Positions 56,759 to 63,915 of a DNA stretch of 64,000 bases are shown here, in pieces. Source of the DNA: Rubrivivax sp. (GTDB taxonomy: Bacteria > Pseudomonadota > Gammaproteobacteria > Burkholderiales > Burkholderiaceae_C). Under the pieces are notes generated by a model. It ran no database searches. It was not told the origin of the DNA and saw only the letters and a list, made by a program, of their open reading frames with translations. The DNA is taken from assembly GCA_020852865.1 (NCBI GenBank), contig JADYZZ010000091.1:1-64000 (forward strand). Direction: 5' to 3'. The position numbers and the translations under genes are program-made. Numbering within the stretch: position 1 is the first letter of the stretch; every line of letters begins with the position of its first letter.

Positions 56759-57718
56759 TCACTTCGATCGCGCGGCGCGGCCGGCCGCCCGCGGCGACGC
56801 CGTGCGACGCGCCCCCGCGGCGGGCCGCGCGGCCGGCACCGTCCGCTCGCGCCGCGCGGTGCTGCGGCGCGCACCCTTGTGCTCGGTCGCGCCGCTCTTG
56901 GCGAGGAACTTCCTGGCGTAGCGCTCGTAGTCGCCCGACTGCAGCGACAACCCGCACATCAGCACTTCCTGCTCGAGCCCTTCCTGCAACGGCAACTCCT
57001 GCGCCTTGGTCATCAGGATCTTGGTGAGCTTGATGGCGCTCGCCGAGTAGCGCGAAACCTGCCGCGCCAGCGCTTCGGCTTCCTCCATCAGGCGCTCGGC
57101 CGGCACCACCTGATTGACGAGGCCCAGGCGGCAGGCTTCCTGCGCCGGAATCAGCTCGGCCTTGAGCAGCAGCTCGGTGGCGCGGCGCCTGCCCAGCACG
57201 CGCGGCGCCAGCTGCGTCGACGAGCCGATCGGACAGATGCCGACCTTCACGTCGCCCTGCGCGAACGTGGCGTGCTCGGCGGCGAGAACGAAGTCCATCG
57301 CGTACAGGTACTCGGCGATGTAGCAGATGCCGTTGACGGCGGCGATCGCGACCTTGCCGGAATTGAGCAGCGTCTTGCAGGTCTGCTGGGTGGCGATGAG
57401 CCGGCGCGACATCGCCAGCTCCAGGTACTTGCCGTCCCACATCAGCGCCTGCACCGGGTCCTCGGCGACCAGCTTGCGCTGCGCGGGGCCGCGCACCGCG
57501 ACCGCGACGTCGTCACCCACGGACCAGGCGCGTCCCTTGCCGGTGAAGATGATCGCCCGCACCTTCGGGTCCTGGTCGCAGTCGTTGACCAGGTCGTCGA
57601 GCAGGTAGTAGTCCATCGGCCGGAAGGCGTTGAGAACCTTCGGGCGGTTGAACGTGATGTAGGCGATGCCCTTGCGCTTCTCGAGAAGGATCGCGTCGCT
57701 GCGTGCTGCCAATTTCAC
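56759..57718 (-). CDS. Crotonase-family protein with altered oxyanion hole
   Basis: 319 residues: a crotonase fold at 1-260 and a basic Ala/Arg/Pro tail after it. The first oxyanion segment reads GKGRAWSVGDDVAV; the second, normally GxAxGxGxxLAL, reads NGICYIAEYLYAMDF and lacks the usual glycines, so hydratase activity is uncertain. The GTG at 57718 is preceded too closely by AGGAG; the TTG two codons later would have better spacing. It is the first gene of a pair with the DapB-like dehydrogenase and is preceded by a palindromic operator candidate. Confidence 0.82.
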   Translation of the reverse strand: MKLAARSDAILLEKRKGIAYITFNRPKVLNAFRPMDYYLLDDLVNDCDQDPKVRAIIFTGKGRAWSVGDDVAVAVRGPAQRKLVAEDPVQALMWDGKYLELAMSRRLIATQQTCKTLLNSGKVAIAAVNGICYIAEYLYAMDFVLAAEHATFAQGDVKVGICPIGSSTQLAPRVLGRRRATELLLKAELIPAQEACRLGLVNQVVPAERLMEEAEALARQVSRYSASAIKLTKILMTKAQELPLQEGLEQEVLMCGLSLQSGDYERYARKFLAKSGATEHKGARRSTARRERTVPAARPAAGARRTASPRAAGRAARSK

Positions 57719-57740
57719 TCTCCTGCGTTGGCCCGCTCGT

Positions 57741-57759
57741 CAATTGCATTATGCAACTG
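57741..57759. promoter_or_regulatory. Palindromic operator candidate
   Basis: CAATTGCAT, one base, then ATGCAACTG: nine-base arms with one mismatch and a perfect TTGCAT/ATGCAA core. It lies about 22 bp upstream of the crotonase gene start, overlapping a possible minus-strand -10 (CATAAT). The form fits a dimeric MarR-, GntR- or IclR-type repressor site; no regulator gene adjoins. Confidence 0.6.
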
Positions 57760-57921
57760 ATACGCCGCACGAGCACTGCCCGGCCGGGCCATGCGGCCGG
57801 CGCGGCAGGCGTCTCGAGCGACCGCCGGGCAGCAGCAACCGTCATGTCGCCGCCACCGCCGTCGGTTCGATGACGAGGCACTGCAGCGCTGCCGCAGCCG
57901 GTGACGGGCCGCGATTTCCAA

Positions 57922-57927
57922 GACAAT
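57922..57927 (+). promoter_or_regulatory. Putative -10 box directly before MFS gene
   Basis: GACAAT ends 6 nt before the ATG at 57934, with no room for a ribosome binding site. The same position in the decayed upstream copy reads GCCAAT. Confidence 0.4.
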
Positions 57928-57933
57928 CCCCGC

Positions 57934-59154
57934 ATGAATCAAGCTTCGACGCCGGCTCGGCTATCGATGACGCAGGTGCTGCTGTGCGGCGCAGCCGTCG
58001 TCACGCTGAGCATGGGCATCCGCCACGGCTTCGGGCTGTGGCTGCAGCCGATCACCATGGAGCGCGGCTGGACGCGCGAGACCTTCGCCTTCGCGCTGGC
58101 GGTGCAGAACCTGGCCTGGGGCCTGGCCGGCCCGCTGGCCGGCGGCCTGGCCGACCGCTACGGCGCCTGGCGCGTGCTCATCGCAGGCGGCGTGCTGTAC
58201 GCGCTGGGCCTCGTCACGATGGCGCTCGCCACCTCGGGGCTGGCCTTCACGGGCAGCGCCGGCTTGCTGCTCGGCGTGGCGCAGAGCGGCACCACCTACG
58301 CCGTGATCTACGGCGTCATCGCACGCCAGGTCGACCCGGCGCGGCGCTCCTGGGCGATGGGCGTGACGGCGGCGGCCGGCTCGTTCGGCCAGTTCCTGAT
58401 GGTGCCGCTGGAGAGCTGGCTGATCGGCAGCGCGGGCTGGGCCAACGCGCTCTTCGTGCTCGGCCTGGCCGCGCTGGCCATGCTGCCGCTGGCCCTCGGG
58501 CTGCGCGAGCCGGCGCCGGCCGGCGCCGCCGCCGGCGAGCACCAGAGCGTGGGCGCCGCGCTGCGCGAGGCCTTCGCCTATCCGAGCTTCCGGCTGCTGA
58601 CGGCCGGCTACTTCGTCTGCGGCTTCCAGGTCGTGTTCATCGGCGTGCACATGCCGAGCTACCTCCGGGACAAGGGCCTGGGCCCCGAGGTGGCGACGGT
58701 GGCGCTGATGCTGATCGGCCTGTTCAACGTCTTCGGCACCTACGGCGCAGGTGTGCTCGGCCAGCGCCTGGCGCGGCGCCATATCCTGGCCGCGATCTAC
58801 CTGCTGCGCTCGGCCGCGATCGTGCTGTTCCTGTGGGCGCCGCTCACGCCCTCGAGCGTGTACCTGTTCGCGGCGACGATGGGGCTGCTGTGGCTGTCGA
58901 CCGTGCCGCCCACCAACGCCATCGTCGCGCAGATCTTCGGCGTGCAGTACATGAGCATGCTGGGCGGCCTCGTCTTTCTCAGCCACCAGCTGGGCAGCTT
59001 CCTCGGCGTGTGGCTGGGCGGCAGGCTGTACGACGCCACCGGCAGCTACGACCTCGTCTGGTGGATCTCGATCGCGCTCGGGGTGTTCGCCGCGCTCGTC
59101 AACCTGCCGGTGCGCGAGACGGCCATCGCGCGCACGGCGCCCGGTGCGGCATGA
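57934..59154 (+). CDS. MFS transporter, oxalate/formate-antiporter-like
   Basis: 406 residues, 12 predicted helices, with the family features MGIRHGFGLWLQPITMERGW, GPLAGGLADRYGAWRVLIAG (loop 2-3) and GVAQSGTTYAVIYG. Members of this group move carboxylates such as oxalate, formate or tricarboxylates. It is the parent of the pseudogene at 55099, from which it is separated by the divergent crotonase and dehydrogenase pair. Its TGA overlaps the ATG of a 41-residue membrane ORF. Confidence 0.92.
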   Translation: MNQASTPARLSMTQVLLCGAAVVTLSMGIRHGFGLWLQPITMERGWTRETFAFALAVQNLAWGLAGPLAGGLADRYGAWRVLIAGGVLYALGLVTMALATSGLAFTGSAGLLLGVAQSGTTYAVIYGVIARQVDPARRSWAMGVTAAAGSFGQFLMVPLESWLIGSAGWANALFVLGLAALAMLPLALGLREPAPAGAAAGEHQSVGAALREAFAYPSFRLLTAGYFVCGFQVVFIGVHMPSYLRDKGLGPEVATVALMLIGLFNVFGTYGAGVLGQRLARRHILAAIYLLRSAAIVLFLWAPLTPSSVYLFAATMGLLWLSTVPPTNAIVAQIFGVQYMSMLGGLVFLSHQLGSFLGVWLGGRLYDATGSYDLVWWISIALGVFAALVNLPVRETAIARTAPGAA

Positions 59155-59276
59155 AGCCGCTCGCACGCGCCGTCGTCTGGCTCGCCGCGGCCGCCGCGCT
59201 GGCGCTGGTGGCGCTGGCCTATCTGAGCCCGCATCGGATGGTCGATCTGGCGGCGCGGCTGTGGGCCTGCTTCTAG
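59151..59276 (+). CDS. Small single-span membrane protein (41 aa)
   Basis: 41 residues: a short basic N-terminus (MKPLAR), one hydrophobic helix (VVWLAAAAALALVALAYL) and a short tail ending WACF. It begins within a 4-bp ATGA overlap with the MFS gene and ends 16 bp inside the methyltransferase gene, so it would be translationally coupled to both. Codon use and position support translation, but the length alone cannot prove it. Role unknown. Confidence 0.55.
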   Translation: MKPLARAVVWLAAAAALALVALAYLSPHRMVDLAARLWACF

Positions 59277-59827
59277 CCGAGCCTTCGTCCTGGCTGCGCC
59301 GCTGGGCGCATCTGCTGCCCGCCGGCGGTACGGTGCTGGATCTGGCCTGCGGCAGCGGACGCAACCTGCGCTGGCTGGCCGCGCGCGGCTGGCGCGTCAC
59401 CGGCGTCGACCGCGACGCCGCGGCCGTCGCGCCGCTGCGGGCGGCCGGCGAGATCGTCGTGGCCGACCTCGAGCGCGGGCCCTGGCCTCTCGCGGGCCGG
59501 TGCTTCGACGCCATCGTCGTCACGAACTACCTGTGGCGGCCGCTGCTGCCGCGGCTGGGCACTTCGCTGGCCGCGGGCGGCGTGCTGATCTACGAAACCT
59601 TCGCCCAGGGGCAGCAGCGCTTCGGCCGGCCTTCGAACCCCGAGTTCCTGCTGCAGCCCGGAGAACTGCTGCGCGCCTTCGCGGCCCTGTACATCGTCGC
59701 CTACGAAGACGGCGTCGAGCGCGCCGCATCGCGCTGCGTGCAGCGCGTCGTCGCCGTCGCGCCGGGTGGGCCGGCCGATGCCGCAGCGGCGCTCCCGCGC
59801 TGCGAGCTGGCCGGGGGCGACGGCTAA
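59261..59827 (+). CDS. Class I SAM-dependent methyltransferase
   Basis: 188 residues from the GTG at 59261. SAM-binding motif I is VLDLACGSGRNLRWLA, the acidic motif II lies in VTGVDRDAAAV, and VVADLERGPWPLAG with IVVTNYLWRPLL follow. The acceptor is unknown. Methyltransferases of this kind often precede dapA in Burkholderiales. An upstream GTG at 59144 would give an Arg-rich extension lacking family similarity, so the later start is preferred. Its stop overlaps the -10 of dapA. Confidence 0.85.
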   Translation: MGLLLAEPSSWLRRWAHLLPAGGTVLDLACGSGRNLRWLAARGWRVTGVDRDAAAVAPLRAAGEIVVADLERGPWPLAGRCFDAIVVTNYLWRPLLPRLGTSLAAGGVLIYETFAQGQQRFGRPSNPEFLLQPGELLRAFAALYIVAYEDGVERAASRCVQRVVAVAPGGPADAAAALPRCELAGGDG

Positions 59828-59830
59828 AAT
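59825..59830 (+). promoter_or_regulatory. Putative dapA -10 box
   Basis: TAAAAT, formed partly by the methyltransferase stop codon TAA, 24 nt before the dapA ATG. The leader would be about 17 nt, holding the weak ribosome site CCAGGAAC. Confidence 0.5.
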
Positions 59831-59854
59831 CGCGCTCTCGCCAGGAACACCCGC

Positions 59855-60739
59855 ATGACCCCCATCGTTGGCAGCATCGTCGCCCTCGTGACGCCGATGC
59901 ACGAAGACGGCCGCATCGACTACGACGCGCTGCGCCGCCTGATCGACTGGCACATCGCCGAAGGCACCGACTGTATCGGCGTCGTCGGCACCACCGGCGA
60001 ATCGCCCACCGTGTCGATGGAGGAGAACTGCGAGATCATCCGCGTCGCCGTCGAGCAGGCCGCCGGGCGCGTGCCGATCATGGCCGGCACCGGCTCCAAC
60101 AACACGATCGAGGCGATCGAGCTCACGCAGTACGCGAAGAAGGTGGGTGCCGATTGCCACCTCTCGGTCGTGCCCTACTACAACAGGCCGTCGCAGGAAG
60201 GCATCTACCGCCACTTCAGGACGATCGCCGAGGCGGTGGATCTGCCGCTGGTGCTGTACAACGTGCCCGGCCGCACGGCGGCCGACCTGCTGCCCGAGAC
60301 GGCGCTGCGGCTGGCGCAGGTGAGCGGCATCGTCGGCCTGAAGGAGGCGAGCGGCAACATCGAGCGCGCCGCCCACCTGATCAAGCACGCGCCCGAGGGC
60401 TTCGCGATCTACTCGGGCGACGACGGCACCGCCGTCGCGCTGATGCTGCTCGGCGGCCAGGGCAACGTCAGCGTCACCGCCAACGTGGCGCCGCGCGCGA
60501 TGCACGAGCTGTGCGTCGCTGCGGTCGAGGGCAACGCACGCACCGCGGCCGCCATCCACCTGAGGCTGCTGCCGCTGCACAGGCAGCTGTTCTGCGAACC
60601 GAGCCCGGCACCGACCAAGTGGGCGCTGGCGCAGCTCGGGCGCTGCGCGCCCCACGTGCGCCTGCCCGTCGTCGCGCTCAGCGAGGCCGGGCAGGCACAG
60701 GTGCGCGAAGCGATGCGCGCTGCCGGCGTGCCGGGCTGA
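59855..60739 (+). CDS. dapA: 4-hydroxy-tetrahydrodipicolinate synthase
   Basis: 294 residues of the DapA family. The Schiff-base Lys163 lies in [11 protein letters not shown], Tyr135 in [14 protein letters not shown], and the Thr-Thr pair of the proton relay in [13 protein letters not shown]. It condenses pyruvate with aspartate semialdehyde, the first step specific to lysine and diaminopimelate synthesis in the cytoplasm. The bamC gene follows 107 bp later, as in E. coli and many proteobacteria. Confidence 0.97.
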   Translation: MTPIVGSIVALVTPMHEDGRIDYDALRRLIDWHIAEGTDCIGVVGTTGESPTVSMEENCEIIRVAVEQAAGRVPIMAGTGSNNTIEAIELTQYAKKVGADCHLSVVPYYNRPSQEGIYRHFRTIAEAVDLPLVLYNVPGRTAADLLPETALRLAQVSGIVGLKEASGNIERAAHLIKHAPEGFAIYSGDDGTAVALMLLGGQGNVSVTANVAPRAMHELCVAAVEGNARTAAAIHLRLLPLHRQLFCEPSPAPTKWALAQLGRCAPHVRLPVVALSEAGQAQVREAMRAAGVPG

Positions 60740-60846
60740 GCCGCGCCGGCCGCCCCCCGCCTGCCGCGGCCTACCCCGGCGTGCCGCTGCCACCCCCCGA
60801 TACATCCCTGCACGCGCGGCCGTCGGGCCGCGCCGGAGACGAAGAA

Positions 60847-62034
60847 GTGAGACTGCACCGCACCGCTTTCGGCCCGATCGCGCAGCGCGCGCCGCGCGGC
60901 CGGCGCCTGGCGCCGCTGGCCCTGGCGCTGCTCGCCGGCTGCTCCAGCATCAACAGTCTGTTCGGCGGCGACAAGGTCGACTACCGCAGCGCCACGGCGC
61001 GCACGCAGCCGCTCGAGGTGCCGCCGGACCTGACGCAACTGGCGCGCGAGACGCGCTACCAGCCGCAGGCCGGCGTGGTGAGCGCTTCCGCGGTGGCCGC
61101 CCATGCCGCCGCCGGCCCGGCCCCGGCCGCGAGCGCCGCCGTCGCCGTCGCCGCATCCGAACTGCAGGGCATGCGCATCGAACGCGACGGCCAGCAGCGC
61201 TGGCTCGTCGTGCCCAAGCCGCCCGAGCAGCTGTGGCCGCAGCTGCGCGCGTTCTGGGAGCGCAACGGCTTCACGCTCGCGGTCGACAACCCGCAGACGG
61301 GCATGCTGGAGACGAACTGGGCCGAGAACCGCGCCAAGCTGCCCAACGACGTGATCCGCAACACGATCGGCCGGCTCCTCGGCAACCTGTACGACACCGG
61401 CGAGCGCGACCTGTACCGCACGCGCATCGAGCGCACCGCAATGGGCAGCGAGATCTACATCTCGCACCGCGGCGTCGTCGAGGTCTACACCGACGAAAGG
61501 CACGAGAACACCGCGTGGCGGGCGGCGCCGCCCGACCCGGGCCTCGAGGCCGAGATGCTGTCGCGCCTGATGCTGGCACTGGCCGGGCGCGACGAGGCAG
61601 CGCCGAGCGGGCAGTCAGCGGCCGCGCCGCCGCAGGCCGCGGTGCCGGCGGCGCTGCAGGCGCCTGCGCGTGCACGTGCCGTCGCCGGCGCGAACACCGC
61701 GACGATGGAAGTCGACGAGCCCTTCGAGCGGGCCTGGCGCCGCGTCGGCCTGGCGCTCGACCGCGGCGGCTTCACGGTCGAGGACCGCGACCGCGCGCAG
61801 GGCATCTACTACGTGCGCTACATCGATCCCACGACTGCAGGCGAGGAGGAGCCCGGCTTCTTCGCCAAGCTCTTCGGCAGCGCCAAGGCGCAGTCGGGGC
61901 CGCTGCGCTACCGCATCGCGCTCGAGGGCAAGGGCGACAAGACGACGATCCGCGTGCTCACTTCGGCCGGCGCGCCGGAGCCCGGCAGCAACGGCCAGCG
62001 CATCGTCGCGCAGCTGGTCGGCGAGCTGCGCTAG
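60847..62034 (+). CDS. bamC: Outer-membrane assembly lipoprotein BamC
   Basis: 395 residues with a lipoprotein signal ending LALLAGC (lipobox), an unstructured region with DYRSATARTQPLEVPPDLTQ (the BamD-binding segment of BamC), an Ala-rich stretch, and two helix-grip domains (WLVVPKPPEQLWPQLRAFWE; FERAWRRVGLALDRGGFTVE). It belongs to the BAM complex that folds outer-membrane proteins. The start is GTG. The stop codon TAG is contributed by the CTAG end of a dispersed repeat. Confidence 0.93.
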   Translation: MRLHRTAFGPIAQRAPRGRRLAPLALALLAGCSSINSLFGGDKVDYRSATARTQPLEVPPDLTQLARETRYQPQAGVVSASAVAAHAAAGPAPAASAAVAVAASELQGMRIERDGQQRWLVVPKPPEQLWPQLRAFWERNGFTLAVDNPQTGMLETNWAENRAKLPNDVIRNTIGRLLGNLYDTGERDLYRTRIERTAMGSEIYISHRGVVEVYTDERHENTAWRAAPPDPGLEAEMLSRLMLALAGRDEAAPSGQSAAAPPQAAVPAALQAPARARAVAGANTATMEVDEPFERAWRRVGLALDRGGFTVEDRDRAQGIYYVRYIDPTTAGEEEPGFFAKLFGSAKAQSGPLRYRIALEGKGDKTTIRVLTSAGAPEPGSNGQRIVAQLVGELR

Positions 62035-62046
62035 GAGCGTGGGCGG
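62031..62046 (+). repeat. CTAG-bounded 16-mer end of dispersed repeat
   Basis: CTAGGAGCGTGGGCGG begins within the last bamC codons; its TAG is the bamC stop. A copy of the same end forms the stop of the antiporter gene at 115, a striking parallel. A hairpin with arms GTGCGGCG and CGCCGCAC (62046-62067) follows. Confidence 0.65.
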
Positions 62047-62073
62047 TGCGGCGCCGGACGCCGCACCAGGACG

Positions 62074-62097
62074 AAGGCCGCCCGAGGGCGGCCTTTT
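62074..62097 (+). terminator. Rho-independent terminator after bamC
   Basis: A perfect 10-bp stem AAGGCCGCCC with its complement GGGCGGCCTT separated by two bases and followed by TTTTC. It also ends in a run of A on the other strand, so it may serve the convergent lipoprotein gene. Confidence 0.8.
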
Positions 62098-62127
62098 CGT
62101 GTCCGGCCCGAGCGGCCGGGAACGGCG

Positions 62128-62328
62128 TTACTGCGACGCGGCGGAAGCCGGCGCGGCTGCCGAGGCGGCGTCGCCGGCGGCCGAGGCAGCCTCGGAGGCG
62201 GGGGCCGCAGCCGGTGCGGGCGCGGGAGCGGCCGCGGGCGCCGGGGCCGGCGCGGGTTCTTCCTTCTTGCCGCAGGCGGCGAGCGCGACGGCAGCAACCA
62301 GGGAAGCCAGTACGAGCGACTTGTTCAT
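62128..62328 (-). CDS. Small Ala/Pro-rich lipoprotein
   Basis: 66 residues: signal MNKSLVLASLVAAVALAAC with lipobox LAAC, then GKKEEPAPAPAP and Ala/Pro/Ser repeats to the end. After processing it would be a short, flexible lipid-anchored peptide of about 48 residues. No family is recognised; small lipoproteins of this composition are common in Burkholderiales. A GAGGA ribosome site precedes the ATG and a TATAAT box lies about 135 bp upstream. The Ala-Pro tract resembles that of the secreted protein at 36469. Confidence 0.75.
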   Translation of the reverse strand: MNKSLVLASLVAAVALAACGKKEEPAPAPAPAAAPAPAPAAAPASEAASAAGDAASAAAPASAASQ

Positions 62329-62464
62329 TGCGAGTGTCCTCAGGGAGTTATGGGTCGAAACCTTCATGCACCCGGCCCCCTCGGCGGCGCCGCGAAACGC
62401 AGGGCCGCCTTCGAGAGAACCAAGAGAAGACAAGGGGACAGACCGGTCCCATGCCTAACCGGGC

Positions 62465-62470
62465 ATTATA
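62465..62470 (-). promoter_or_regulatory. Probable -10 box (TATAAT) of the lipoprotein gene
   Basis: A perfect TATAAT on the minus strand in an AT-richer patch, with a predicted start near 62457 and a leader of about 130 nt. No good -35 box is found at 16-18 bp; the gene may depend on an activator. Confidence 0.6.
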
Positions 62471-62489
62471 GGCAGCCTAGGTGCAATCC

Positions 62490-62981
62490 CTATAGTCCGA
62501 GGGTCGTTATCGCAAACGCGGGCGTCGAGCGTTGCAAAACCGCGTCAATCTCGTCGCGATGCGGGCGGCTTTCGCGCGCGTCGAGCAGGGCTCGTCCGCG
62601 CCAGTGCATGCGCTCGACCAGCCACACCAGCAACGCGTCGTCGTCCAGCAGCAAGGTCGGCAGCGTCGGACACAGGTCCTCGGGCGCCTGCCAGGCCGCG
62701 ACCGCATGCGCCCAGTGGCGCCGCCAGGCGACGAAGCGAGGCTGGCAGCGCGCCACGTTGTCGTAGCCGGCCGCCAGCAGCACGAGTCGACGCTGCGGCC
62801 GCTGCAGCCAGGCCGTCAGTCGCTCGAGCAATGCGGCATCGTCCAGCGGCCAGGCGGCAAAATCGGGGTCGACGCAGACGATGCGCCGCGCGCCGCCCTC
62901 GCAGGCCTGCGCGAAGCCCCAGAGCAGCGCCGCCGCGAAAGCGGCGCGCGAGTCGATGCACGGTGCGCCTTCGGTCTGCAT
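62490..62981 (-). CDS. Conserved-looking protein of unknown function
   Basis: 163 residues, not recognised. The N-terminal half has SRAAFAAALLWGFAQACEGG and RIVCVDPDFAAWPLDDAALL; the centre RRLVLLAAGYDNVARCQPRF is rich in aliphatic and basic residues; the C-terminus is acidic. There is no signal peptide or membrane helix, so it is probably cytoplasmic. A GAGGAGG ribosome site fixes the ATG at 62981. It reads toward the small lipoprotein gene on the same strand and is divergent from the FKBP gene across the minisatellite at 63033. Confidence 0.7.
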   Translation of the reverse strand: MQTEGAPCIDSRAAFAAALLWGFAQACEGGARRIVCVDPDFAAWPLDDAALLERLTAWLQRPQRRLVLLAAGYDNVARCQPRFVAWRRHWAHAVAAWQAPEDLCPTLPTLLLDDDALLVWLVERMHWRGRALLDARESRPHRDEIDAVLQRSTPAFAITTLGL

Positions 62982-63032
62982 CTCGTGTCCTCCTCGGGCT
63001 CGTCGCCGAACGCAGCGGGTGCCGCCCCGCGC

Positions 63033-63144
63033 GCATCGGCCCGCGCGCATCGGCCCGCGCGCATCGGCCCGCACGCATCGGCCCCGCACGCATCGGCCCC
63101 GCGCGTATCGGCCTGCGCGTATCGGCCTGCGCGTCGGCCTGCGC
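63033..63144. repeat. Minisatellite, 14-15-bp units, about eight copies
   Basis: Eight units of 12-15 bp (consensus GCATCGGCCCGCGC) run from 63033 to 63144. Five centre-left units are nearly identical; two drift to GTATCGGCCTGCGC. The array fills the divergent promoter gap between the unknown protein and the FKBP gene. There are no spacers, so it is not a CRISPR array. Confidence 0.85.
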
Positions 63145-63214
63145 GCCGCGGCCGCACGGCAACGGCGCATTGTTGCGCACGCAGGCCCGCCCTGCGCCGC
63201 AAGGGGCGGCGTGC

Positions 63215-63220
63215 GATCAT
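63215..63220 (+). promoter_or_regulatory. Putative -10 box directly before FKBP gene
   Basis: GATCAT ends 6 nt before the ATG at 63227, at the spacing seen for five other genes here. A weak match to the consensus on its own. Confidence 0.3.
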
Positions 63221-63226
63221 CGACGC

Positions 63227-63751
63227 ATGGAAATCGACTCCCCCTGCGTCGTCAGCCTGACCTGGAAGCTCGCCGACGCACAGAACCAGCCTCTGGACGA
63301 GCTCGCCGAGCCGGTCGAGTTCTTCTACGGCGGCGACGACCTGCTGGCCAAGGTCGAGGAGGCCCTGGCCGGTCACGAGCCGGGCGCCGAGTTGCGCCTG
63401 CACCTCGAGCCCGAGGAAGCCTTCGGCGACTACCGCTCCGAGCTCGTGTGCTTCGAGGACCGCAAGCTCTTCCCCGAGCCGCTCGAGGCCGGCATGGCCT
63501 TCGAGGGTCTGCCGCCGGGGCATGCGACGGCGGACATGCCGGCCGACCGCGTCTACATCGTCACCGAGGTCTATCCGTCGCACGTCGTGCTCGACGGCAA
63601 TCACCCGCTGGCCGGCATCGCGCTGCACCTGCACCTGAAGGTGGTGGCGGTGCGGGCCGCCAGCGAAGACGAGATCGCCGCGCGCACGGTGGGCGCGGCG
63701 CCGCTCGCGCTGTTCGGCGCCGGCGGCAAGGCGCCGGACGCCCTGCACTGA
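63227..63751 (+). CDS. SlyD-like FKBP-type peptidyl-prolyl isomerase
   Basis: 174 residues: FKBP domain with an inserted flap, VSLTWKLADAQNQPLDELAE, FYGGDDLLAKVEEALAGHEP, and LEPEEAFGDYRSELV, all typical of SlyD/SlpA proteins. NHPLAGIALHLHLKVVAV closes the domain. It accelerates prolyl isomerisation and may act as a chaperone or metal-binding protein; the His-rich tail of E. coli SlyD is absent. The 3' end carries a half-match (GCGTGTGAAG) to the palindromic repeat family directly after the stop. Confidence 0.9.
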   Translation: MEIDSPCVVSLTWKLADAQNQPLDELAEPVEFFYGGDDLLAKVEEALAGHEPGAELRLHLEPEEAFGDYRSELVCFEDRKLFPEPLEAGMAFEGLPPGHATADMPADRVYIVTEVYPSHVVLDGNHPLAGIALHLHLKVVAVRAASEDEIAARTVGAAPLALFGAGGKAPDALH

Positions 63752-63781
63752 GCGTGTGAAGGAACAAAGCGCGCCCGCGCC

Positions 63782-63879
63782 ACGTGCAGCGCGCATCGAC
63801 GGGCACCCGTGCGCGCCGCGCACGGCGGCGATCATCGCGCCGGGCACCGCGCAACGTGCAGCGCGCACCGACGGGCACC
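63782..63879. repeat. 26-bp direct repeat, two copies 72 bp apart
   Basis: Copies at 63782-63807 and 63854-63879 differ at one base (core GTGCAGCGCGC and CGACGGGCACC). They occupy the gap between the FKBP gene and dut. No function is evident. Confidence 0.7.
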
Positions 63880-63915
63880 TGCGCCGCACCGGCAGCGCGG
63901 CGCCCGTGACTTCGC

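Noticed and set aside
63033-63144. Short repeat array resembling a CRISPR
   Set aside because: Units of 12-15 bp lie head to tail without spacers, and no cas gene is near. It is a minisatellite.
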